This document shows, piece by piece, positions 18,832 to 26,290 of a stretch of 64,000 bases of DNA (positions within the stretch are counted from its first letter, which is position 1; each line of letters begins with the position of its first letter). The translations under genes were made by a program, and so were the position numbers. The notes under the pieces were generated by a model. That model was not told the origin of the DNA. It did no database searches and saw only the letters and a program-made list of their open reading frames with translations. The stretch covers positions 186,001-250,000 of the forward strand of contig JAEPON010000005.1 in the NCBI GenBank assembly GCA_017642895.1. The letters run 5' to 3'. Origin of the DNA: Roseitalea sp. Lineage in GTDB: Bacteria > Pseudomonadota > Alphaproteobacteria > Rhizobiales > Rhizobiaceae.

Positions 18832-19655
18832 CGGGCGTAGATCTCCGCGTAGATGCCATTTTGCTCGACCGCCTTGAGCGCGCCATTGATGGCATCGAGC
18901 AAAAGCTGATCCTGGGCCCGCGTGACCGCAACCATGCCATGGCCCAGATGGGCGTGCGACATGTAGGCGCCCGAGACGAACCGGCAGCATTGCTCCGAAG
19001 CCGGCGCCGCCAGCCAGAACGACAGCGCCACACCGTCTCCGAACACCAGATCGGCTTGTCCGCCCTTGAGCGCATCATAGGCGGCCGGCATGTCATCGAC
19101 GGGCACCGCCTCGGCATCCGGAAAGTAGCTCTCGAACATGGCGGCATGGGCCGACCGGTCGACGATCGCGACCTTGCGGCCTTGCAGCGCGGCCGGAAAA
19201 CCGGTTTCGCCGACCTGCAGGCTCCGGTTGGCCACGAACCTGGCCGGGAAACGGAAATAGGGTTCGGACAGGCCGAAACGGAGCCGCTTTTCGGCGCTTG
19301 AGGCGGTTCCGGCAAGAATCACCTCGCCACGGCGGCCATCAAGCGCGGGCTCGAGCTCGTCCCAGGGCATCGCCTGGATCTCGCAACGATCGGTGAGTTC
19401 CAGTTCGGCGCAGATGGCGCGCGCCAGTTCGACGTTGAACCCGGTCGGCTTGCGGTTGGCGTCGGCGAAGTTGAAGGGTGGAAAATCCAGGCTTGTCAAA
19501 AAGCGCAGCCGCGGCAAGCCGGCAAGATCGGGACTGACAATCCGGTAGCCGGGATCCCAGATGCGCGGCGGCTCGGCCAATGCCGGCCGGACCGCGAGCA
19601 TGGCAGCCCCCGCAAGGGCCAGTCCAGCGGCGATCGCGCGCAGTGGCCGTATCAT
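18801..19655 (-). CDS. Periplasmic amino-acid-type ABC solute-binding protein (SBP_bac_3)
   Basis: This 284-residue exported protein has a signal peptide (MIRPLRAIAAGLALAGAAML...RPALA, cleavage near residue 27) and a type II periplasmic binding fold: FLTSLDFPPFNF, GFNVELARAICAEL, FGLSEPYFRFPARFV, GRKVAIV and GGQADLVFGDGVALSFWL. Two adjacent cysteines occur at QCCRF. No permease or ATPase gene is adjacent, so it is an orphan binding protein. Its partner may be elsewhere, or it may serve as a sensory or enzyme-like member (quinoprotein-associated solute-binding proteins look alike). The start at 19655 is set by the signal peptide, and its ribosome-binding site is weak. Confidence 0.85.
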   Translation of the reverse strand: MIRPLRAIAAGLALAGAAMLAVRPALAEPPRIWDPGYRIVSPDLAGLPRLRFLTSLDFPPFNFADANRKPTGFNVELARAICAELELTDRCEIQAMPWDELEPALDGRRGEVILAGTASSAEKRLRFGLSEPYFRFPARFVANRSLQVGETGFPAALQGRKVAIVDRSAHAAMFESYFPDAEAVPVDDMPAAYDALKGGQADLVFGDGVALSFWLAAPASEQCCRFVSGAYMSHAHLGHGMVAVTRAQDQLLLDAINGALKAVEQNGIYAEIYARYFPIDPFGS

Positions 19656-19809
19656 CGACCACTGGCGGCCGCCAGGCGCCGGTTCTGACAGGCGCGAACT
19701 CTTCTGCGTACTGACGCGTAAGTTGAAATGATGTGGAAGCATTGCTCTCGAATAATTCCGATATATAGTAAAACTATTCTTGTGAATTGTTTATTCAGGG
19801 TACTGCGCG
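19656..19809. promoter_or_regulatory. AT-rich divergent promoter region
   Basis: The stretch 19741-19800 is markedly AT-rich for this genome (for example CGATATATAGTAAAACTATT), between the solute-binding protein gene and the glycosyltransferase gene. ATAGT-AAA-ACTAT (19765-19777) is a perfect 5-bp-arm inverted repeat that could be an operator. No specific regulator can be named. Confidence 0.45.
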
Positions 19810-21741
19810 ATGGAGAACGTTCCGATCCAGACCATCGGGTACCGCCAAGAACTTCACAAACCCGATCCAAACGCAACTTTTCATCGACAGGACAGAATTG
19901 AAAAGAAGGGCATGGACGCGTTGTGTCCGTCCGTTGCTTTTCTTGCGCCGATCGGATTCACAGTCAAGCTGATGCGACAGGCCATGATGCTGGCGGCCAA
20001 GAACGGTACGGTCGCGGCAACAGAACTTCTGGCCCACGGTGCGATAACGCAGGGCACCTATTACAGGGCCCTGGCCGACGATCTGGACATGGCGTTCGTC
20101 GAGCCCGGCGATGTCGCAACGATCATGAACGGCCGGGACGGTTCGCTCGACGGCGTGAATGTGCGAGCCCGCCTGATCTGGTGCCAGTTGCGCGACGGGC
20201 GGACGCTGCCCGTCACCGCACCCGATCCTCGCGCCATCGAGACCTTGCGCTCGATACAAGCGAAAGATGGCGGGGGGCAGCCGATCGCGCTGACGACTCC
20301 GGACACGCTGCGCGATCTGCTGACCCAAAAATACTGGCCGCTGCTGCTTGAAACAGCGATCCGCAAACTCGCCTATGACGCACCAGCCATGTCGGCCCAT
20401 GCCGGCGCGCGCTTCTGGCAAGGCGTGGTGTCGGCGCTGCTCGTGCTCGGCGTGGCGGTCGCCTTCGCCACGCGGCCGGGGATCGCCAGCACCGTGCTTC
20501 ACGTTGCAATATCGACCTTCTTCTTCAGTTGCGTTCTGTTGCGCGTTCTGGCCCTGGCAAGCCTGCGACCGTCCGTGATCGCTTCGCTTAAACGCATGAA
20601 TCCGCGCACGCGGCCCGATTATTCGGTTCTGGTATGCCTGTACAAGGAAAGCGCGGTCATCCCCGACCTGATAGCCAGCCTCAAGAAAATCGACTGGCCG
20701 CGCTCGAAACTGCAAATCCTGCTGATCTGCGAGAGCGACGACGAGGAGACGATCGACGCGCTGAAGCATGAGCGCCTGCCGCCCTGTTTCGAGATTGTGC
20801 GCGTTCCGCCAGCCCAACCGCGCACCAAGCCAAAGGCGCTGAACTATGCCATGGCCTTCGCCCGCGGCCAGTTCATCACGCTCTACGACGCCGAAGACCG
20901 GCCGCATCCCGGACAACTCGAGGAGGCCTGGCAAACCTTCCTGCACAGCGATGACTCGGTCGGCTGCCTGCAGGCGCCACTCATCAAGGCGAACACCGGT
21001 CGCAACGCGCTGACCGCCCTTTTTCACATGGAATATGCCGGCCTGTTCGGCGGGCTGATGCCGTGGCTGGTACGCGCCGGAAGCCCGATCATGCTGGGTG
21101 GAACCTCAAACCATTTTCGCCGGCACGCGCTGGAACGGGTCGGGCGCTGGGATCCGTTCAACGTCACCGAGGATGCCGATCTGGGCATGCGGCTGTGGCG
21201 TGGCGGCTATCGCACCGCGATGATCACCCGGCCAACGCTTGAGGATGCGCCGCACACATTGCAGGCCTGGCTGCCGCAACGCACGCGTTGGTTCAAGGGC
21301 TGGATGCAGACCTGGATCGTCCATACGCGAGAGCCAGCCCGGCTCTATCGCAACATGCATCTGCGTGCTTTCGTGATCACGCAGCTCCTTTTGACAGGCA
21401 CATGTGTGTCCGCCTTGCTGCATCCGCTGGTTCTGGCCAACGGGATCGCGCTCAGTTTCTGGCTCACCGTCCAGTCGCCGGACCCGCCTTATATGAGCCT
21501 GATCGCCTGGATCGACTGGTTGATGATCGGCGCCAGCTATCTGGCTTTCGCGGCGCTGTGCTGGCTGGCCACGCAGCCGGACGAGCGGCGGCGGATCGGC
21601 TGGCGCGTCCTGTTGATCCCGATCTACTGGCTGGCGCAGTCGGTGGCAGCGTGGCGGGCGCTGATCCATCTGTTCAGCCGCCCGTTCGAATGGGAGAAGA
21701 CACCCCACACGGCGCATCAGACACATGACCGGATCAGGTAG
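19810..21741 (+). CDS. Membrane glycosyltransferase family 2 with N-terminal MshEN-like domain
   Basis: The 643-residue protein has an N-terminal region (about 55-120, ATELLAHGAITQGTYYRAL) that resembles the GspE/MshE N-terminal domain. A pair of membrane segments follows (about 205-250), then a processive GT-2 domain: YSVLVCLYKES (about 275), YDAEDRPHPGQL (metal-binding D-x-D type, about 359), NVTEDADLGMRLWRGGY (about 453) and QRTRWFKGWMQTW (Q/RxxRW, about 492). Several C-terminal membrane helices follow. The product is probably a cell-surface polysaccharide made at the inner membrane. MshEN domains can bind cyclic di-GMP, so post-translational control is possible. No other polysaccharide genes are adjacent. 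Confidence 0.9.
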   Translation: MENVPIQTIGYRQELHKPDPNATFHRQDRIEKKGMDALCPSVAFLAPIGFTVKLMRQAMMLAAKNGTVAATELLAHGAITQGTYYRALADDLDMAFVEPGDVATIMNGRDGSLDGVNVRARLIWCQLRDGRTLPVTAPDPRAIETLRSIQAKDGGGQPIALTTPDTLRDLLTQKYWPLLLETAIRKLAYDAPAMSAHAGARFWQGVVSALLVLGVAVAFATRPGIASTVLHVAISTFFFSCVLLRVLALASLRPSVIASLKRMNPRTRPDYSVLVCLYKESAVIPDLIASLKKIDWPRSKLQILLICESDDEETIDALKHERLPPCFEIVRVPPAQPRTKPKALNYAMAFARGQFITLYDAEDRPHPGQLEEAWQTFLHSDDSVGCLQAPLIKANTGRNALTALFHMEYAGLFGGLMPWLVRAGSPIMLGGTSNHFRRHALERVGRWDPFNVTEDADLGMRLWRGGYRTAMITRPTLEDAPHTLQAWLPQRTRWFKGWMQTWIVHTREPARLYRNMHLRAFVITQLLLTGTCVSALLHPLVLANGIALSFWLTVQSPDPPYMSLIAWIDWLMIGASYLAFAALCWLATQPDERRRIGWRVLLIPIYWLAQSVAAWRALIHLFSRPFEWEKTPHTAHQTHDRIR

Positions 21742-21820
21742 CACCCAGCCGTTTCAAACAGCCGCACCCGACCGTATATAGGCGGGAACGTCTTTCCCGA
21801 TCACGGCCGGTGCTCCCATC

Positions 21821-22639
21821 ATGCAGTCCCTCAAATCGTTCGTTGAAAGCCAGCGCTTCGAGCGCGCGATCATCGTCCTGATCATCATCAACGCGATCAC
21901 GCTTGGCATGGAAACATCGCCGGCGCTGATGAATGCGATCGGCCCGCTCCTGCTGGCGATCGACCGGCTGATCCTGGCCGTGTTCGTTGTCGAACTGGTG
22001 ATGAAGTTCGTCGTCTACCGGCTCGACTTCTTCAAAAGCCCATGGCGCATCTTCGACCTGATCATTGTCACAATCGCGCTCATCCCCGCCGCCGGCCCCT
22101 TCTCGGTGTTGCGCGCGCTGCGCATTCTGCGCGTCCTGCGCCTGATCAGCGCCGTGCCGTCGATGCGGCGTGTGGTGGGCGGGCTGCTGACCGCGCTGCC
22201 GGGACTTGGCTCCATCGTCCTGCTGCTGATGCTGGTCTTCTACGTCTTTTCGGTGATGGCGACCAAGCTGTTTGGCGGCGCCTTTCCGCAATGGTTCGGG
22301 TCGATCGCCGCATCCGCCTATTCGCTGTTCCAGATCATGACACTGGAAAGCTGGTCGATGGGCATCGTCCGGCCTGTGATGGACGCCTTTCCATGGGCAT
22401 GGGCGTTCTTCATCCCCTTCATTGCGGCGACGACCTTTACCGTTCTGAACCTTTTTATCGGTGTCGTCGTCTCTGCGATGCAGGCCGAACATGATGCGCA
22501 AGCGGCCGACGAGCGGTCGTCCCTGCACGACGAGCAGGCCGTTATCCTGGAAGAAGTGCGCGCGCTGCGCGCTGAGGTCCGTGCACTTCGGGTCGATGGT
22601 GAAAAGGCTACGGTGCCCGGAAGTGCTTCGAAAGCTTGA
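21821..22639 (+). CDS. Bacterial voltage-gated sodium channel (NaChBac family)
   Basis: This 272-residue single-domain six-helix channel subunit assembles as a tetramer. The S4 voltage sensor has arginines every third residue (VLRALRILRVLRLISAVPS, about 88-106). The selectivity filter is TLESWSM (residues 174-180, Glu176 lining the pore), the sequence type of sodium-selective NavAb/NavMs. After S6 (FIPFIAATTFTVLNLFIGVV) comes a charged C-terminal coiled coil (LEEVRALRAEVRALR), as in NaChBac relatives. Such channels support motility, pH or sodium homeostasis in marine and alkaliphilic bacteria. The last 32 bp overlap in antisense with the end of dcd. Confidence 0.94.
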   Translation: MQSLKSFVESQRFERAIIVLIIINAITLGMETSPALMNAIGPLLLAIDRLILAVFVVELVMKFVVYRLDFFKSPWRIFDLIIVTIALIPAAGPFSVLRALRILRVLRLISAVPSMRRVVGGLLTALPGLGSIVLLLMLVFYVFSVMATKLFGGAFPQWFGSIAASAYSLFQIMTLESWSMGIVRPVMDAFPWAWAFFIPFIAATTFTVLNLFIGVVVSAMQAEHDAQAADERSSLHDEQAVILEEVRALRAEVRALRVDGEKATVPGSASKA

Positions 22640-23705
22640 GGCCCTGGGCCTGGTAGTTGGATTTCAGGTCCGCCCCGTACAGCGCCGATGGCTGGCCGAC
22701 CATATGCTCGTAGACGAGCCGGCCGACAATCTGGCCGTGTTCGAGAACGAAAGGCACCTCGTGGCTGCGCACTTCGAGAACGGCGCGGCTGCCGGTGCCG
22801 CCCGCCGCCGAATGGCCGAAACCGGGATCGAAAAAACCGGCATAGTGCACGCGGAATTCGCCGACCAGCGGATCGAACGGGGTCATCTCGGCGGCATGGA
22901 GCGGCGGCACATGCACTGCCTCGCGGCTGACGAGAATGTAGAACTGGTCGGGATCGAGGATCAGTTCCTTGCGGTCACGCACATGGACGGGCTCCCAGAA
23001 ATCGAGCACATCGTGCGCGCCCGGTTTGTCCACATCGACCAAACCGGTGTGCCGCTTGCCGCGATAACCGGCAAGGCCGGCTGCATCACCTGACAGATCG
23101 ACGGACAGGGCGATGCCGGTCTGCGAGATGTTGGGTGCATCGTCCGCGACCAGCGTTTCGGTCTCATGCAATCTGGTGAGTGCGGCCGCATCCAGCACCG
23201 CATGGCCGGCGCGGAAACGGACCTGCGTCAGGCGCGAGCCGGTGCGCGCGATGATCGGGAACGTGCGCGGGCTGACCTCAAGAAAGAGCGGGCCGTGATA
23301 GCCGGCGGGCACCTTGTCGAACTCGACCGCATTGTCGGTGATCACGCGCGTGAAGATGTCGAGCCGGCCGGTCGAACTCTTCGGGTTGGCGGCGGCGGCG
23401 ATCTGCGCCGGCAAGGCCAGGCTTTCCAGCAGCGGCACGATGTAGACGCAGCCCGTCTCCAGCACCGCGCCATCGGTCAGATCGATCCGGTGCAGCTCAT
23501 ATTGGGCGAGTTTGTCGGCGACGGTGTGCGCCGCACCCGGCATGAAGCTGGCGCGGACACGGTAGGCGGTGGCGCCGAGGCGCAGATCGAGGCTCGCCGG
23601 CTGGACCTGGTTGTCATCGAGCGGGCGCGGCACGATGATCGCGCCGGTCTCCACCAAGCCTTCAATGTCGTGATCGGCGAGGATGCCGCTGTCGCGCCGC
23701 GTCAT
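22608..23705 (-). CDS. dcd: 2'-deoxycytidine 5'-triphosphate deaminase, duplicated-domain alphaproteobacterial type
   Basis: The 365-residue protein has two dUTPase/Dcd-like beta-folds instead of the usual single domain of about 190 residues. The first half shows ASLDLRLGATAYRV, NPKSSTGRLDIFTRVI and EFDKVPAGYHGPLFLEVSPR, which hold the family's substrate and catalytic regions (Ser/Arg and Glu). The second half repeats the pattern (ILDPDQFYILVSREAVHVPP; FDPGFGHSAAGGTGSRAVLE). It should convert dCTP to dUTP for thymidylate synthesis. The start at 23705 gives the family length. It is divergent from the SAM-II-controlled metZ. The two-domain form in one chain is known in Rhizobiales. Confidence 0.9.
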   Translation of the reverse strand: MTRRDSGILADHDIEGLVETGAIIVPRPLDDNQVQPASLDLRLGATAYRVRASFMPGAAHTVADKLAQYELHRIDLTDGAVLETGCVYIVPLLESLALPAQIAAAANPKSSTGRLDIFTRVITDNAVEFDKVPAGYHGPLFLEVSPRTFPIIARTGSRLTQVRFRAGHAVLDAAALTRLHETETLVADDAPNISQTGIALSVDLSGDAAGLAGYRGKRHTGLVDVDKPGAHDVLDFWEPVHVRDRKELILDPDQFYILVSREAVHVPPLHAAEMTPFDPLVGEFRVHYAGFFDPGFGHSAAGGTGSRAVLEVRSHEVPFVLEHGQIVGRLVYEHMVGQPSALYGADLKSNYQAQGLKLSKHFRAP

Positions 23706-23795
23706 GAAACTGCCTGCCCTGCCACCGTGCGGCGGCACGATGGCCAGCACCGCCAATTGACGCAAGGCGCGCCGCCCTTTATGGACAGGTTATTG

Positions 23796-23866
23796 ACGTG
23801 GTGATTTGGCCGGCCGGCTTGCAGCCACGGGAGCGCGCTCCCAAAACTCGCTAAAAGGCCGAGGAT
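23796..23866 (+). promoter_or_regulatory. SAM-II riboswitch (metA/metZ motif)
   Basis: The P1 stem is CGTGG (23797-23801) with CCACG (23825-23829), followed inside by the conserved GTGATTTGGCC and the downstream CTCGCTAAAAGGCC, whose GGCC pairs back to form the pseudoknot of SAM-II. A GGGAGCGCGCTCCC palindrome occupies the linker. Its location 5' of metZ is typical for alphaproteobacteria, where S-adenosylmethionine shuts down methionine synthesis. Confidence 0.93.
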
Positions 23867-23891
23867 TTGCCGGATATCGGAACGGCAGGGA

Positions 23892-23924
23892 CCCGGCTCA
23901 TGGCGGCATGAGGCCGGGATTTTT
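23892..23924 (+). terminator. Intrinsic terminator between SAM-II riboswitch and metZ
   Basis: A stem CCCGGCTCATG (23892-23902) / CATGAGGCCGGG (23907-23918) with one bulge is followed by A and five Ts. It lies after the aptamer and 17 bp before the metZ start codon, so it probably acts as the SAM-dependent transcription-termination platform. Confidence 0.75.
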
Positions 23925-23940
23925 GTGCGGGGTGGTTGCC

Positions 23941-25131
23941 ATGGCCGACAAGCGACACGAGCTCAAACCGGCGACGCGCATGGTGCATGCCGGCACGGCG
24001 CGTTCGGCATTCGGCGAGACGTCCGAAGCGATGTTTCTGACCCAGGGCTTCGTCTATGACAGCGCCGAGGCGGCCGAGGCGCGCTTCAAGGGCGACGATC
24101 CGGGCTTTGTCTATTCGCGTTATGCCAACCCGACCGTGGAGATGTTCGAACAGCGCATGTGCGCGCTGGAGGGCGCCGAGGCGGCCCGCGCGACGGCATC
24201 GGGCATGGCCGCTGTCGCCGCCGCCATCCTCTGCCAGGTCTCGGCGGGCGATCACGTCGTCGCGGCGCGGGCGCTGTTCGGTTCGTGCCGCTGGATTGTC
24301 GAACAATTGCTGCCGCGCTATGGCGTTGAGACAACGCTGGTGGACGGCACCGACCCCAAGGCATGGGAACGCGCGGTCCGGCCCAACACAAAGCTGTTCT
24401 TCTTCGAAAGCCCGACCAATCCGACGCTGGAGATCATCGACATCGCCCATGTCGCCGCGGTGGCGCGGGCCTGCGGCGCCAAAACGGTGATCGACAATGT
24501 GTTCGCCACGCCGCTTTTGCAAAAGCCTATGGAGCTGGGCGTCGACATCGTCGTCTATTCAACCACCAAGCATATTGACGGGCAGGGCCGGTGTCTGGGC
24601 GGCGTGGTGCTCGGCCCGCAGGACTGGGTTGACGAGCATCTGCACGACTATTTTCGCCATACGGGCCCGTCCATGAGCCCGTTCAATGCGTGGGTGATGC
24701 TCAAGGGGCTGGAGACCCTGCCGCTGCGCGTGGCGCAACAGACCCAAAGCGCAGGCGCGGTGGCCGATTTTCTCGCCGACCACAAAGCGATCGGCCGGGT
24801 TGTCTATCCCGGACGCCCGGACCATCCGCAGGCCAACATCGTGCCCAAACAGATGAGCGGTGGTTCGACGCTGGTTGCATTCGACGTCAAGGGCGGCAAG
24901 CGGTCGGCGTTCGCGTTTGCCAACGCGCTCGACATTATCGGCATCTCCAACAATCTGGGCGATGCCAAGAGCCTGATCACGCACCCGGCGACGACCACGC
25001 ACAAGAACCTGTCCGATGAAGACCGGGACGAGTTATCAATCGGCGGCGGCACGATGCGCCTGTCGGTCGGCCTCGAAGACGCCGACGATCTGATCGCCGA
25101 TCTGGACCGGGCGCTGGCGGCGACCGGATAG
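23941..25131 (+). CDS. metZ: O-succinylhomoserine sulfhydrylase
   Basis: This 396-residue PLP-dependent enzyme of the Cys/Met metabolism (gamma family) makes homocysteine directly from O-succinylhomoserine and sulphide. Typical segments are RYANPTVEMFEQRMCALEGAE (phosphate-binding and substrate region), ATASGMAAV, FFESPTNPTLEIID, DNVFATPLLQKP and YSTTKHIDGQGR, where the Lys of STTKH binds PLP. The ATG at 23941 gives the family N-terminus, and earlier in-frame starts lie in the riboswitch and terminator. The upstream SAM-II element ties the gene to methionine demand. It ends 6 bp from the convergent phosphatidyltransferase gene. Confidence 0.95.
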   Translation: MADKRHELKPATRMVHAGTARSAFGETSEAMFLTQGFVYDSAEAAEARFKGDDPGFVYSRYANPTVEMFEQRMCALEGAEAARATASGMAAVAAAILCQVSAGDHVVAARALFGSCRWIVEQLLPRYGVETTLVDGTDPKAWERAVRPNTKLFFFESPTNPTLEIIDIAHVAAVARACGAKTVIDNVFATPLLQKPMELGVDIVVYSTTKHIDGQGRCLGGVVLGPQDWVDEHLHDYFRHTGPSMSPFNAWVMLKGLETLPLRVAQQTQSAGAVADFLADHKAIGRVVYPGRPDHPQANIVPKQMSGGSTLVAFDVKGGKRSAFAFANALDIIGISNNLGDAKSLITHPATTTHKNLSDEDRDELSIGGGTMRLSVGLEDADDLIADLDRALAATG

Positions 25132-25137
25132 CGTCGC

Positions 25138-25743
25138 CTACCGCAATGTCCGCGATGCCATGACGATGCGCGACAGGGCGGTGTAGAGGCAGATCGCGGC
25201 GAAGATCCAGGCGATTGCCGCAAACCAGTGCGGGAACAGGCACATCAGCACGAACACCGCGATGGTCTCGGTCGCCTCGGCAAGACCGGTCGTAAAGAAG
25301 ATCGATTTGTCGCCATGGCTTTGCGTCGAAAGCCCGTGCCGCTCGGCCATGATCGCATAGGCCAGGAAGCTGGCGCCGTTGACGTAGAAGGAAAAGACCA
25401 AGGCGGCGCCGGCGACCGCATTGGCGCCGGGATCGGCAAGGACGAAACCGAGCGGAACGACGCCGTAAAAGGCAAAATCGAGAACGATATCGAGATAGCC
25501 GCCGAAATCGGTCTTGCCGGTGATGCGCGCGACGGCGCCGTCGAGCCCGTCGCACAGGCGGCTGACCAATATCAGTGCGAGACCGAGCCAGAACCAGTGC
25601 AGCGCAATCGCGCCGGCCGCGGCGACCCCGAGCACAAGCCCTGCGATCGTCACCTGGTCGGCGGTTGCGCCGGCGCGCGCCAGCCGAACGGCAAGCCGTT
25701 CAAGAACAGGATCGAGCTTGGGCCGGAGCGTGCTGTCGAGCAT
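25138..25743 (-). CDS. CDP-alcohol phosphatidyltransferase family protein
   Basis: This 201-residue integral membrane protein has the family signature D-G-x2-A-R-x8-G-x3-D-x3-D, visible as CDGLDGAVARITGKTDFGGYLDIVLDF (split here: CDGLDGAVAR then GKTDFGGYLD). The metal-binding aspartates lie near residues 65-90. Five or six hydrophobic segments follow. Members transfer a phosphatidyl group from CDP-diacylglycerol to glycerol-3-phosphate, inositol, serine or choline. The acceptor cannot be deduced here, and there is no phospholipid gene next to it. Convergent with metZ and divergent from apaG. Confidence 0.87.
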   Translation of the reverse strand: MLDSTLRPKLDPVLERLAVRLARAGATADQVTIAGLVLGVAAAGAIALHWFWLGLALILVSRLCDGLDGAVARITGKTDFGGYLDIVLDFAFYGVVPLGFVLADPGANAVAGAALVFSFYVNGASFLAYAIMAERHGLSTQSHGDKSIFFTTGLAEATETIAVFVLMCLFPHWFAAIAWIFAAICLYTALSRIVMASRTLR

Positions 25744-25894
25744 GGCGCAGGGACCGTTTCATGAGAACGGTCTCGCCCATACGACACCTGCCCGCATCCG
25801 TCACCACCGTCGCCACGCCCCGGCCATCACGCCGGCTCACTTTCGCGTGCCTGCGCCCTTTCCCGGCCGGCGGCTTTTGGCTAGTTTCGGCCGC

Positions 25895-26287
25895 ATGTAC
25901 CGCGAGACGACAGACGGGATCGAAGTGACCGTACGGCCCGACTTTCTCGATGAGGAGTCGGATCCGAACGAAAGCCGCTGGTTCTGGGCCTATACGGTCG
26001 TCATCGCCAACCATTCCGATCAGACCGTGCAGCTCGAAAGCCGCTATTGGCGCATCACCAATGCGCTCGGCGCGGTCGAGGAAGTCAGCGGCCCGGGCGT
26101 CATCGGCGAACAGCCGGTCCTGTCACCGGGCGACAGTTTCCAGTACACGTCCGGCTGCCCACTGAACACGCCGTCAGGCACGATGGTCGGCCATTATGTG
26201 ATGCGGCGGCAGAGCGGCGAGCGGCTGCGCGCCCGTGTTCCGGCCTTTTCGCTCGATCTGCCGAACGCAACACGGACAATCAACTGA
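25895..26287 (+). CDS. apaG: ApaG domain protein
   Basis: The 130-residue protein is a stand-alone ApaG/DUF525 beta-sandwich. Family segments are VTVRPDFLDEESDP, WAYTVVIANHSDQTVQLESR, YWRITNALG, VSGPGVIGEQPVLSPGDSF and YTSGCPLNTPSGTMVGHY. ApaG is linked genetically to diadenosine tetraphosphate and Co2+ tolerance, but its biochemistry is unsettled. The start was placed at the ATG giving MYRETTDGIEVTV, and the long upstream frame is not homologous. It ends 3 bp from the convergent RND permease gene. Confidence 0.93.
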   Translation: MYRETTDGIEVTVRPDFLDEESDPNESRWFWAYTVVIANHSDQTVQLESRYWRITNALGAVEEVSGPGVIGEQPVLSPGDSFQYTSGCPLNTPSGTMVGHYVMRRQSGERLRARVPAFSLDLPNATRTIN

Positions 26288-26290
26288 GCG

